From Mauremys mutica (lineage: Eukaryota; Chordata; Testudines; Geoemydidae), in assembly GCF_020497125.1 (NCBI RefSeq), contig NC_059075.1, forward strand, positions 62,887,321-62,951,320: a stretch of 64,000 nucleotides of DNA. The letters run 5' to 3'. This document shows positions 52,916 through 63,990 of the stretch, piece after piece. The notes under the pieces were generated by a model. It saw nothing but the letters and a program-made list of their open reading frames with translations. It ran no database searches and was not told where the DNA came from. Position numbers and translations under genes: made by a program. Each line of letters opens with the position of its first letter. Positions within the stretch are counted from its first letter, which is position 1.

Positions 52916-53490
52916 ATTCATAGAATGGAACATATAGTAAGAAGTATATATACCTACAGAGAATATGAAAAAGTGGAAGTAGCCATACCGACTGTAAGAG
53001 GCTAATTAATTAAGATGAGCTATTATCAGCAGGAGGACTTTTGTAGTGATAATCAAAATGGCCCATTTTAGACAGTTGACAAGAAGGTGTGAGGATACTT
53101 AACATGGGGAAATAGATTCAATATGTGTAATGACCCAGCCACTCCCAGTCTCTATTCAAACCCAAGTTAATGAGATCTAGTTTGCATATTAATTCAAGCT
53201 CAGCAGTTTCTCATTGGAGTCTGTTTTTGAAGCTTTTCTGTTGCAAAATTGCCACCTTTAAGTCTGTTACTGAGTGACCAGAGAGGTTGAAGTGTTCTCC
53301 TACTGGTTTTTGAATGTTATGATTCCTGATGTCAGATTTGTGTCCATTTATTCTTTTGCATAGAGACTGTCTGGTTTGGCCATGTACATTAGCCTCTTAC
53401 AGTTGGTATGGCTACTTCCACTTTATGTTCTCTGTATATATATATATATATATATAAATATCTTCTCACTATATGTTCCATTCTGTGCAT

Positions 53491-53528
53491 CTGATGAAGT
53501 TGGCTGTAGCCCACGAAAGCTTATGCTC
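53491..53528 (+). ncRNA. Hammerhead-like ribozyme motif, one stem II mismatch
   Basis: Same 38-nt layout on the plus strand with CTGATGA, GAAA and TC intact. Stem II GTTGGC/GCCCAC has one mismatch. It faces the minus-strand copy at 52878-52915 across the element. Confidence 0.62.
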
Positions 53529-53589
53529 AAATAAATTTGTTAGTCTCTAAGGTGCCACAAGTACTCCTGTTCTTTTTACAGTTTTCTGG

Positions 53590-54479
53590 GTAAATATTGG
53601 GTTTAGTATTGGTGAACTGGAGGACAGAACAGCATTCCAGTACTTCTGACATGGCGGCTCAGTAACCTGGTCAGCCCATCTCGCCTTCCAGAGCAGGCCT
53701 GGAAGCAGAAGAGGTGGAGGAAGTGAGGGCTCCATCTCATCATGCTTCCTTCTCCACCACTTCTGCTTCCTGGAGCCACTGTCTTTCCTTCCAGAGCAAG
53801 GAGTCAGGTCCAGGGGATCCCCCTGGGGTTTGCCCAGGTTACCAAACCACCATCTTTCCTTCTAGAGTTGGGAGCAGGGTTCAGGGAGTTCCAGCACTTC
53901 CAGTGAAAAACTGGTAACAACCAAATAATAGCTTGTCAAAAACTCAGGAAATTTTCAGTAAAAAAAAAAAAAAATCAGTAAAATCTAAAAACAAAGGGCC
54001 TTAGACATAGACTACAGAAGAAATACCAGGCCACCTCCATTGGCTCTGAATGGAGGCACTAGTGAGGAGACCAGAACTGTGTAATGCAGCACACTTGAGC
54101 CCAGAGAAAGAGCATCCTCACTCAGCTAACTCTGTCCTGTCATGCATGTAGCCAGACTTCCATTCCTAGATTCCTGGAGCTGGGAATTGAGGATCCAAGG
54201 ATGGAGCTACAGAGCTTGCAAATCTTGTAAGGGTAAAGCTACCACAGCCAGTTAATCACTGTCTTTGCGTTACTGAATTTTGTACAGAAAACTGAAAGTG
54301 TTGAACAATTTGATTATCAAGTGGGCCAGCAAATATGGGAACAAATGGGAAGGAGCACGGAGGCAACAGGGACAGAATTCGGTGAGTCTACCTGAGGCCT
54401 TAGCGGCTATGGGTGGGACATCCGTGACCTTGGCAATATACCCAGTGGTAGCATGGAATCTAGTGCACATGACAAAGTC
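53590..54479. other. Intergenic, nothing recognised
   Basis: Moderate GC, no exon-like or named repeat signal. Confidence 0.35.
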
Positions 54480-54640
54480 ATAGAGTTCAAGGCTAGAAGG
54501 GATCATCTAGTCTGACCTCCTGCATATCACAGCCCACCAGCTCCACCCAGTACCCACATACTAAACCCAACAGCACAAATTAGACCAAAGTATTACAGTT
54601 CACAGGAAACTAAACTATTATGTCTTGTCTAGTTATTTCT
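54480..54640 (-). repeat. CR1 3' fragment, antisense
   Basis: TAGAGTTCAAGGCTAGAAGG, GATCATCTAGTCTGACCTCC and TGCATATCACAGCCCACCA match the reverse complement of a CR1 3' UTR. Confidence 0.75.
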
Positions 54641-54744
54641 GTCAGCTTAGAAAGCACCAGCCACAAGAGTGATTGGCCAGAGCTCAGTATTTCCCTACTT
54701 ACTGAACACATCTGCTTTCTGCTGAGCGTGTATTGAAGGCATAC

Positions 54745-54794
54745 CTGTGAGGCAGAGAACTCCCATCCCCACATGGGAGTTCTCTGCCTCACAG
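54745..54794. repeat. Perfect 22-bp hairpin
   Basis: The arm at 54745-54766 (CTGTGAGGCAGAGAACTCCC..) is the exact reverse complement of 54773-54794, with a 6-nt loop CCCCAC. No transposon terminus or target duplication seen. Confidence 0.9.
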
Positions 54795-56779
54795 AGGTCA
54801 AGAGTCGCAATCCTGGCTTATATTAGCACACTATTCTAATGCTTCTCTTGCCATCCAGTTACCTACAACTGTTCTCCACAGAGGATAGTTAGAACTGAAG
54901 GGGATGCAGCATCATCCCATATTGGACTATAAGCCTCTACTATTTCTCAAGGTCCATCTCCCTCTTTTGTCTTTTAAATATCAACTTTGGGTTTTCATTG
55001 AGTTCTTTAAGTTTCATTCCTAGCCCACGCTGTGCTGTGCCCACTCAAGACAGCATATGTCTATCTGCTGATATTTCAGCCTTTGCATTCATGAAGGGGC
55101 ATAGTACAAAACAAGATAGTCCCACACTCATTGTGAAATATTGTAAAAAGCAAACCAATAAAATCCCAGGACTGGCTGACTTCTTCTCTCCTTTCTGTCT
55201 GCAATTGTGATGCTGGGGCAAGTTACATGTCTTTTAGCTCATCCCACTCATGAGGTATATATGTGCCGAATTTCTTCTGCCTGACTGCCAATGCAGTGCT
55301 GCCTGCTGCCCATTTTATAGCCACTTCCAGTCACATACTTCTGTCACTGTTGTGCCATCCTTAATCTGGGTGCCCCCTGCATCTTTGCCACTATTCTCAT
55401 GAAGGAGACACTTGTAATTTATAAAAATAGAACAATGCTCACTTCTCTTGCATTTTGCCTTTTCTTGTGCCTTCTCACTCCTCTGCCCATCATCACCCTT
55501 CAGTTTTAGCCTTTTTAGTTCCAGATTTAAGTTTCTCCTAAGATTCCTGAATATCTTCCTAATAATGGCATTCCCGGAGACCTGATCATCATCTGAATAT
55601 TAAGATATTCACACTTCTATAGTGCCTGCTTTCACGGATGGAGCCCTGTTATATTTTACCTGTAATATAAGCAGTCACACGAGTGTTATAACCCTAAACT
55701 GTCATAAGGTGGCAGCTGTCCCCTGTCTCACTGCCTCATCTATTCTAAATCTCTCTCCAAAACTGATTTGGAAATCTCTCCCACCCCAATTTCTTTCCTA
55801 TTCCTCTTAATTTCTCTGTCCTTTTTGCCATTCATTTCTGTAAGAGTTTTGTATGCAATATGTATGAAAATCAGTTGCATTTTTAAAGACTATTACTGTT
55901 GTGCTTAATCATGCTGATGTGTATTCACCTGCACTTTAATGCTAAATAGCTACTACTCAGGGGTAGAGTTTGGAAGTGCGAGGACTATAATGTAAGTAAG
56001 TGTCTTAAATCCAGAGACCTGGGATATGAAAGGGTGCGGTGGCAACTCTGGCATTATGCAATATCAAATCAAGCAGAGCTGCATTAAAATACAGCAGCTG
56101 CCTTTCATCTTTTACTGGCAGTTGCCTGCTTTACCAGATGCCAAAGCACAGCTGATTTCATCACAGTAGCAAGATTAAAAATGCAAATGAATCATCATAA
56201 GACTATGAAAATATTTTCACTAAATAGTGAAACTACTCACAATGTCCATATTTTCTAACAATTTCAATGATTTTGTGCTTTAAAACACAGTAGGCCCATT
56301 CTGAGTTAAGCTTGACTTTGAAATTCAAGGTTCCAAATTTGACTGATTATGTTTCAGATGTGAAAATACATTAAGTTGGGGGGGGGACTTGGGAAGGGGG
56401 AGAAAAACTTCATAGATCAGAATTGTCTGAAATGATGAGTGAAAAATGTTGTTTGAAAAGTAGTTCAAATATTTTTCACCATTTTGCACAGCCTTAAGCA
56501 CTATTTGCAAAAACTTTCATGACATTTCAAATGTTTGAGATTTTTAAAGTTTATGCTGCTTTTTAAAAAAACTGCATACAGTTTTCATGAAAACTTTTGG
56601 CAACAATATTTAATCTACATATTGATCATTTTTGAGCAGATCTATAAATTAGTACTAGTGAAGGGCCCAGACTCCTTGCCTCTTGAACAGGGATCAGTGG
56701 GCAGGGCTGCCTTGCATGCCCCCCCATAGGGCTACAGCCCCTTCCCTGTACAGTTGCCAGAGCTGATTGAAAGCAGGGA
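54795..56779. other. Intergenic, mostly unassigned
   Basis: AT-rich. MITE-like AAAATTT sequence near 56310-56520. No gene recognised. Confidence 0.35.
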
Positions 56780-58175
56780 CATGGGCAGCAGGTTTGTAGA
56801 AATTTTGGTGGTGCCCAAACTCGGCCCCTCCCAAACTCTGCCCCACCCACCTGCCTAAGGCTCTGGGAGGGAATTTGGAAGGGGGAGGAAGTCTGAGGTG
56901 CAGGAGGGGTGCAGGGTGCAGGCTCTGGGAGGGAGTTTGGGAGAGGGAGGGAGTGCAGGGCTGGGGCTGGGTTTGGGGTGGGGCTGGGGATGAGAAGTTT
57001 GGGGTGTGGAAGGGGGCTCAGGGCTATGGCAGAGGGTGGGGGTGGGGTGAGGGCTGTGGGGTGGGGCTGGGGATGAGAGGTTCATGATGCAGGAGGGGGC
57101 TCAGGGTTGGGGCAGACAGAGTGCAGGGGATGAGGGCTCTGGCTGGGGCTGGGAATGAGGGGTTTGGGGTATGGGAGGAGCTCAAAGCAAGAGTAGGAGT
57201 GAGGGGACTGAGGGCTCTGGCTGGGAAAGAGGGGTTTGGGGTGTTGGAGAGGCTCAGGGCTAGAGCAGGGAGTAGAGGTGTGGGGGGTGAGGGCTCAGTC
57301 TGGGGCTGGGGGTGTTGGAGAGGCTCAGGGCTGGGGCAGAGGGTTAGGGTGCGGCAGAATGAGGGCTCTGTCTGGGACAGGGATAAGGTGTTTGGGGTGT
57401 GGGAGGGGCTCAGGGCTAGGGTAGATGGTTCAGGGTGCAGGGGGGGGTGAAAGCTCTGGCTGGGGGTGTTGGCTCTGGGGTGGGGCAGGGCTGGGGATGA
57501 GTTTGGGGTGCAGGCAGGCTGCTCCAGGACAGGGGCCAGAGAGGAGGACTCCCCCCAGCCCTTTCCCTGCCGGCAGCAGTGAGCTCTGGGGGAGGAGCCC
57601 CATTTCCCCCCCCCAGCAGCACACTCACCCCCACCACTGTCACTGCATGTGCTCCTAGGGCCCCTCTCGGGTCCAGGAATTTCCCTCGCCTTCCTTGTGG
57701 TGGGTGCCAGGGGGTGCTGCGTGCTCCCCTGCTGTTGCCCCTGACTGTAGCCTCACTGGGGGTGGGGGTGGGGCTGCCTCCTTGCCCAGCATGGGGCAAG
57801 GACTGTGGGCAGGGGGAGGGGGGGCTGTGCTGGTGGAGGGTCCCGCCAGAAAAGGGAAGGGTCTGAGGTGGAAGGGTAGGCTCAGAGTCAGTCTGCCATG
57901 GCAATCTATATTGGGGGCACTAGAACCCTGTGGCAGCTGCTGCTGCAGGGAGGCAGCATGGAGCTGCACGGAAGAGGCAGGGGGGCCTCTGGGGCCAGGG
58001 GACGTGCACAGGGCCAGCAAGAGAGGGGGCCGGGGGACACTCGGGGGAGGCACAGGGGGGTGGCAGGTGAGGCCGGGGGGGAGACCAGGCCCCAAACATT
58101 GGTGTAGCTGGGTCCCTGGGCTCTGAATATTGCTGGTGCCCGGGCACCACGTGGATATATAACTTGCCGCCCATG
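56780..58175. mobile_element. hAT-like element, 1.4 kb, G-rich
   Basis: Termini CATGGGCAGCAGGTTTG and CTTGCCGCCCATG, with subterminal GGTGGTGCCC / GGGCACCACG, form an imperfect inverted repeat. A perfect 8-bp duplication AGCAGGGA flanks it at 56772-56779 and 58176-58183. The left half (about 56860-57500) is a G-rich minisatellite like that at 15460-15760. The right half is GC-rich. Overlapping open frames on both strands follow the composition and no transposase motif is seen. Confidence 0.82.
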
Positions 58176-58183
58176 AGCAGGGA

Positions 58184-59192
58184 AACAGTCTACATCACCC
58201 TCTACGCATGGACACCCACTTACCGTCAGTAAATAGACAAGAAGAATTTTCAATATAATTTTCCGATTCCTTTGTTAAAGATTCAAGTCAGGAAATGAAA
58301 AATATCAAACGTCTCATAATAGTGTTGACTTAAATCTGGTCTACACACGAATTGCACTGATTTAACTAAAGATGTGATGTTAAACCAGTTTAATTAAAAC
58401 TTGTCAACTTTGTGTGTGGGGACCCACATTTTCAGTTTGTTATGTATTGCAGAGTTCTGCATTGACAAAGCACAACTGCCTCAGAGAAACTGTCACTGGA
58501 AAAACTAGGTTTTGGCAGGTGGGGAGGCGTGGGTTGGAGCTGTTGGAATGTGAGAAGGTGTGGTAGGCAGTTTGGAACTGTGACAAACTCTTTAGTTTGA
58601 TGTTTCTGCTTAAAATGGTAGTAACAATGCTATTAGTAGTATTATTATTGTTAATATTATTAATAATGACATTTAAAAGTCACCTGTATACAGTATTTCA
58701 GAGTTAGTACCTCATCACCTTGAGATGAATAGAGCAGTTTATATGTCTCAAAGCTATCATTTCAGGCTGTCTGAAGACTCAGGGCTAGCCTACACATATA
58801 GTTGTTTCTGATTAACTCCACGTGTAGACACTCCTATTCCAGATTATGAGTGTCACAAATTAAGAGTTGAGCAAATCATTGTTTTTTTTCAGTTCAGTTG
58901 CCAAATTGGAGGGCTGGGGGGAAGGGACAGGAAAAAAGTCTTTTAGAACTGAAAGTGTTTTTTTGGTTTTGTTTTAAGGTTTTCTTGCCACAGCAAGAAA
59001 CAGAATTTTTTTTTGCTTTGGATAAAAACAAGAAACACACTACACAAATGCAAAACAAAACAAAAAATCCAGAATGAAACCAAATGTATCTCATCTTTCA
59101 TTTTGTTTAGTTTTCATGGTGGTTTTTGATCCAAATCAATTTTTTTCAGTTTCTCATTTTGTTTTGGGTTTTTTCACACTTTAAAAAAACTA
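58184..59192. other. Intergenic with MITE fragment
   Basis: A GTCTACAC-type piece lies at about 58335-58430 (TGGTCTACACACGAATTGC, then AAACCAGTTTAATT) and a weaker one at 58780-58830. T-rich stretches near 58960-59175. Nothing else recognised. Confidence 0.4.
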
Positions 59193-59203
59193 AATATAGT
59201 TAA

Positions 59204-59376
59204 GTATCAGAGGGGTAGCCGTTTTAGTCTGGATCTGTAAAAGCAGCAGAGAGTCCTGTGGCACCTTATAGACTAACAGACGTATTGGAGCATGAGCTTT
59301 CGTGGGTGAATACCCATTTCGTCGGATGCATGTAGTGGAAATTTCCAGGGGCAGTATATATATGCAAGCAAGAAGC
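59204..59376 (-). mobile_element. PLE terminal repeat with 11-bp TSD
   Basis: Begins TATCAGAGGGGTAGCCG (the PLE tail, antisense) and runs through the repeat to an AT-rich stretch. Flanked by AATATAGTTAA at 59193-59203 and 59377-59387. The hammerhead-like motif on the minus strand has CCGACGA, GAAA, GC-TCAT-GC and TC; the stem II closing pair is mismatched. Confidence 0.88.
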
Positions 59377-59387
59377 AATATAGTTAA

Positions 59388-60298
59388 ATTCCTAAATGAA
59401 AGCTAATAGGTAGAATTAGCAAGTTTTTAAGAGCCACCTCTGTAGTTATCAATATACAGTGCAGTCAAATATTTTACTTGTCACAGATCTAGCAAGGGCT
59501 CTTATAAGTCTTCAAATGGCTTGAAAGTTTAATTATTGTTTCACAGGCATTTCTGCAGGCCAAGAAAAGAAATACAAGAGAAGAAGGTATTTCTTGTTGG
59601 GTCTGTAACTACTGTTTGCCAAATACTTTTTCTCTCACTTCACTTCAAATCTTTCCACAGCAGATATTACTTTGCTGATTGCTAAACTGATTTCTGCTGT
59701 AGCTTCCCATGTTAATATTGATTTCACAAGAGGAGAAGTTCTTTATCAAGAATCTTTGTGTCTCTTCCTCAGTTTGCCTCTTGGTCTTTTCCCATTCCAT
59801 GATTTTTTTGGGAGCCTATTATCCATGTGAAGATGCAGCTGTGCTTCCAGAGAGATTTCTTCAAGTTGTTTGAGCAACCTCTTTATGCATGATTTTATCT
59901 GGCCATTTTATGTGAACAATAGCTTGAAGCAGCCATTAGTGAAATATTTTCCAGTTCCTCAATGTACAGGTGCTAACTTGCCTGTATTTTGTAAAGAAAG
60001 GCAAGAATGACTATAGTATGACAAACATAGACCTTGGTAATGTTTGGAGTGATATTCTGCTGTGTCTAACCCAGATGGCACATTTTTCAGAATGAAAATA
60101 GATCATGAGAAATTCCAAAATGTTGGGGGGGGGATTCTGTTTTAGAATAAAAAGTAAAAGTTTTGAAATTTCCTGTGGCAGGAAATTAAAAAAAAAATCA
60201 TTTTGAAATAATCAAAAGGAAATTCCCCCTGGGAGCCGAAGCTCCAAGGCTCCTGGCACAACAGTGGCTCCCAGGGCTTCCACATTCCCAACTCCACA
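59388..60298. other. Intergenic, nothing recognised
   Basis: Mixed AT-rich sequence with AAATTTCC-type MITE traces near 60100-60220. No gene. Confidence 0.35.
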
Positions 60299-61960
60299 GC
60301 AGGACATTCCAAGGCCAGAAGGGACCACTATGACCATCTAATCTGACCTTCTGTATAGAACTTCACCAAAATAATTCTTAGAGCAGATCTTTTAGAAAAA
60401 AATCCAATCTTGATTTTAAAATGATGGCAAATCCATCACAACCCTTGGTAAATTGTTCCAGTGGTTAATTAAACTCACTGGTAAAAATGTACACCTTATT
60501 TCCAGTCTGAATTTGTCTAGCTTCAGCTTCTAGCCATTGGATCATGTTATACCTTCCCCTGCTAGATTGAAGAGTCTGTTATCAAATATTTGCTCCCCAT
60601 ACAGGTACTTCTAGAGTCTAGACTGTAATCAAGTCACTCTTTAACCTTCTCTTTGTTAAGCTAAATAGGCTGTTTTCTAATCCTTTAATCATTCTTGTGG
60701 CTCTTCTCTGAACCCTCTCCAGTTCTTTTCAGCATCCCCTTTGAATTCCAGAAGTGGTCACATCAATGCCAAATACAGAAGTAAAATAACTTCTCTACTC
60801 TCACTCAATATTCACTTGTTTAGGCATCCAAGGATCACATTAGTCCTTTTAGCCACAGAATCACACTCAGAGCTTATGTTCAGCTGCTTATCCACTACGA
60901 CTCCCAGACCTTTTTCAGAGTCATTGCTTCCCAAGGTGGAGTCCCCCATTCTGTAAGTATGGCCTACATTCTTTCTTCCTAGATGTATATATTTAGTCAT
61001 ATGAAAAAGTATATTATTTGCTTGTGACCAGCTTACCAAGCAAACCAGATACTCTGTAGCAGTGACTTGTCCACTTCATTATTTAACATTCCCCCAATTT
61101 TTGTGTCACCTGGAAACATCATCAGTGACGGTTTCATGTTTTCTTTCAGGTCATTAATAAAAACATTAAATAGAGTAGGGCCAAGAATAGATCCCTGCAG
61201 GAACCCACTAGAAACACATCCATTCAGTGATGATTCTGTTTACGATTACATTTTAAGATTTATCAGTTAGCCAACTTTTAATCCATTTAATGTGTGCCAT
61301 GTTAATTTTATATCTTTTTTTTTAAAAATCAGAATGTCAGTCAGAACTAATTCAAATGCCTTCCAGAAGTCTAAGTATATTACACCAACACTATTGCCTT
61401 CATCAGGCAAACTGTAATCTCATCAAAAACAATATCAAGTTAGTTTGACAGAATCTGTTATGCAGGATTGGATCTAGGCACCAGCAAACCAAGCACGTGC
61501 TTGGGGGAGCACAATTTCAGGGGCGGCATTCCAGGTGCTCTTAGAGGGTTTTTTTGTTTTGGTTTGGTTTTTTGTTTTTTGTTTTTTTTTGCTTCGGCAG
61601 TTGCGCTCTCGGATATGCATAAACCTATGTTGACTGGCATTAATTACATTGCCATCTTTTAATTCTTGATTAATAGAGTCCTGTATCAGACATTCCATTT
61701 TCTTCCCCAGGATCAATGTCAGACTGTCGTGCCTATGATTACCCAGGTCATCCCATTTACTGTGTTTAAATATTAGCACAACATGAGCTTCTTCCAGTCT
61801 TCTGGAACTTTCCCAGTGTTCCAAGGCTTAGTGAAAAATCAACATTTATGGTGCAGTGAGCTCCTCAGCCAGCTCTTCTAAAACTATTGGATGCAAGTTA
61901 TCTGGGCCTGCTGATCTTAAAATGTCTAACTTTAGTAGCTGCTGTTTAACATCCTCCTAA
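60299..61960 (-). pseudogene. CR1 LINE, antisense, interrupted
   Basis: Reads on the minus strand as CR1 RT and 3' UTR. GGCCAGAAGGGACCACTATG is the 3' UTR end at 60310. RT peptides include DSTLGSNDSEKGLGVVVD (about 60900-60960) and SWKWDDLG-like and LILGKKMECLIQDSINQELK stretches (61640-61720). It is broken by stops and by an insertion at about 61466-61604, a T-rich repeat with GCACGTGCTTGGGGGAGCAC. Diverged from the two plus-strand CR1 copies. Confidence 0.85.
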
Positions 61961-63446
61961 TATACTAATGGAATGGAAAGTGTGTTGTCATCATCATATG
62001 ATATGAGGCTGGAAGCCCTGGAACTCCTGGAGCCTCTGACCCTGGGGTAGACCAAATGGCCACTTGACATGGACCCTGGAGTCTCAAATCAAAGGCAATT
62101 CTACCAGGCAGGCTGCTGAGGAGCCAGGCAGGTGAGCTGGCAGGACATCAGGTGGGTTTCAAAACCTGCCTGTGTTCCATTGGAAGAGCCATTGAAGTCT
62201 TCACATTCCCACAAAAGAGTTTGATTTCAATGAATCAGCATTTTCAGATGAAAAAAATGTTCCATTGGAAAGTTTCTGAACAGCTCTAAAAACAGGTCTT
62301 GTATAACTGTAGATAACAATACCTTGATCAACGAGATGCTCATATTCCATGGTTATAAGTCACATCATTTTTTGAGCATCAGAGGCAAAGTCATTGCCTC
62401 TCTGTCCTCAGTACTTCCTATTACACTTTGTCTGACATCAATTATACAAAGTTAAAATAAAATATGCATTTACATAGTTACATCCTTCTGAAAATGCTCA
62501 AGAAGCAGCTCAGACGAGAGAGAATACACATCAATATCTACCACAGATCCTATTTTGTAAGAGCTGAAGCCTTGAATCTCAACATTGTCCAGGAAAAAAA
62601 TGCAGCTACACAAGCCGACTGTTTTAAAAACAGCACATCAGAGATGTACAGGCAAGCTACAGTGCAGCAAGACTGACTGGATAGTTTATATATCTAGCCC
62701 AGCTTCTGCTAACTGTTGCACCAGTTCCCAAATATACACCACTAAGAATATGTATGGGAGACAGGCTTTGTCATGGAGATATATTACCACTTACACAATC
62801 AGATCTGCAAGTAGGAGGCAATACGCAAGTACAGTTACCAGGCACAAAAGTCAGGAGGCAAGTCTATGAAAGGGCTGTTGTCACCCAGCAAGGGACTTGT
62901 TGGAAACCAATTGTCTAATGCTCCTACAACTGTCTCACTAACATAAACAGCTGTGGTTAACAGCAGAGTACCTTCTTGCCATGCAGTGAGGCACTCACAT
63001 AACATGACCACTTAGCGCAGAGTTCTACAGGATGATAGACCATTAGTACAGGAGGCCTGTGTCAGCAACCAGTGCATAAATGTGTGCATATTCAGTTCCT
63101 ATTACGCACACATACTCAAACACACACCCTTGGCTAGTATGTCCACCTGTAATTACCATGCTAACATCACCAATGAGTACATGGACTCCACAGAAAACAA
63201 AGAGATGACTGGTGGAAAGGAATAGTCACAGTAGTGGGCCTAGAATTTAGGCACCTAAGCCATCTTATTACCAAAGAGAGATTTCCAGCTGTGAGTCACA
63301 AGAAAAGTTAAGTGTCCCCAGACAGCCTGGACTTAGGCACCTATCTTCGCAAGAGGGGCTCAGCTTAGGACACAGCCCTCTTACCGGTGTCTCTCATTGA
63401 CTAGTTTAGGTGGCTTCCCTACTACTGTGCTGAGTATTGTGGATCA
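61961..63446. other. Intergenic, mostly unassigned
   Basis: A MITE-like 'gaatcagcattttcagatg' piece lies at about 62215-62290. Two overlapping frames at 62464-62869 have no family resemblance. A 'taggcacctaag' type repeat is near 63240-63370. Confidence 0.35.
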
Positions 63447-63457
63447 CTCTAAGGTGC

Positions 63458-63541
63458 AAAGAGTCCTGTGTCACCTTATAGACTAACAGACGTATTGGAG
63501 CATGAGCTTTCGTGAGTGAATATCCACTTCGTCGGATGCAT
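63458..63541 (-). mobile_element. Short PLE hammerhead unit, 84 bp, 11-bp TSD
   Basis: On the minus strand it starts ATGCATCCGACGAAGTGG and ends GACACAGGACTCTTT. Flanked by CTCTAAGGTGC at 63447-63457 and 63542-63552. Only the motif and the short downstream part of the terminal repeat are present. The stem II arms carry two changes (GTGGAT/ACTCAC). Confidence 0.88.
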
Positions 63542-63658
63542 CTCTAAGGTGCCTATGTCATCTCTTGTGAAAATGAGAGAGGCACATGCCTCACTCCACG
63601 CAAAGTGGTGGTGGTGGTGCCAATGTCCATCTTGTAACTTTTAGTTCAGTGTCTAGAG

Positions 63659-63990
63659 CAGTGGTTCTCAAAGCCGGTCTGCCGCTTGTTCAGAGAAAGC
63701 CCCTGACAGGCCGGGCCAGTTTGTTTACCTGCCGCATCCACAGGTTTGGCCAATCGCAGCTCCCACTGGCTGCGGTTTGCCGTCCCAGGCCAATGGGGGC
63801 TGTGGGAAGTGGCGCGGGCCAAGGGATGTGCTGGCCGCCCTTCCCACAGCTCCCATTGGCCTGGAGCGGCAAACTGCGGCCAGTGGGAGTCCCGATCGGC
63901 CAAACCTGCAGAACCAGCAGGTAAACAAATTGGCCCAGACCACCAGGGGCTTTCCCTGAACAAGCAGCGGCCCAACTTTGAGAAGCACTG
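63659..63990. mobile_element. Foldback hAT MITE, 332 bp
   Basis: Termini CAGTGGTTCTCAAAG and CTTTGAGAAGCACTG. Flanking 8-bp duplication GTCTAGAG at 63651-63658 and ATCTAGAG at 63991-63998 (7 of 8). The two halves are near inverted copies over most of the length (CTTGTTCAGAGAAAGCCCCT against GGGGCTTTCCCTGAACAAGC), which explains the overlapping open frames on both strands. Confidence 0.9.

Larger units (their letters stand above)
52795..53577 (-). mobile_element. Compact PLE with inverted terminal repeats and 12-bp TSD
   Basis: A minus-oriented terminal repeat (52795 to about 52990) is followed by a decayed GIY-YIG C-terminus on the minus strand (about 53150-53395), then a plus-oriented terminal repeat (53396-53577). 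A perfect 12-bp target duplication ACAGTTTTCTGG flanks it at 52783-52794 and 53578-53589. It is an intact insertion of an internally short element, of a different subfamily from the 41- and 50-kb copies. A (TA)n tract at about 53442-53457 lies in the right repeat. Confidence 0.9.

Noticed and set aside
57416..58253. Several proline/glycine-rich open frames over 100 codons
   Set aside because: Same reason: inside the G-rich hAT-like element, on both strands, with no transposase motif.
62464..62869. Two overlapping frames of 70 and 94 codons
   Set aside because: No family resemblance, no splice or promoter context that I can support.
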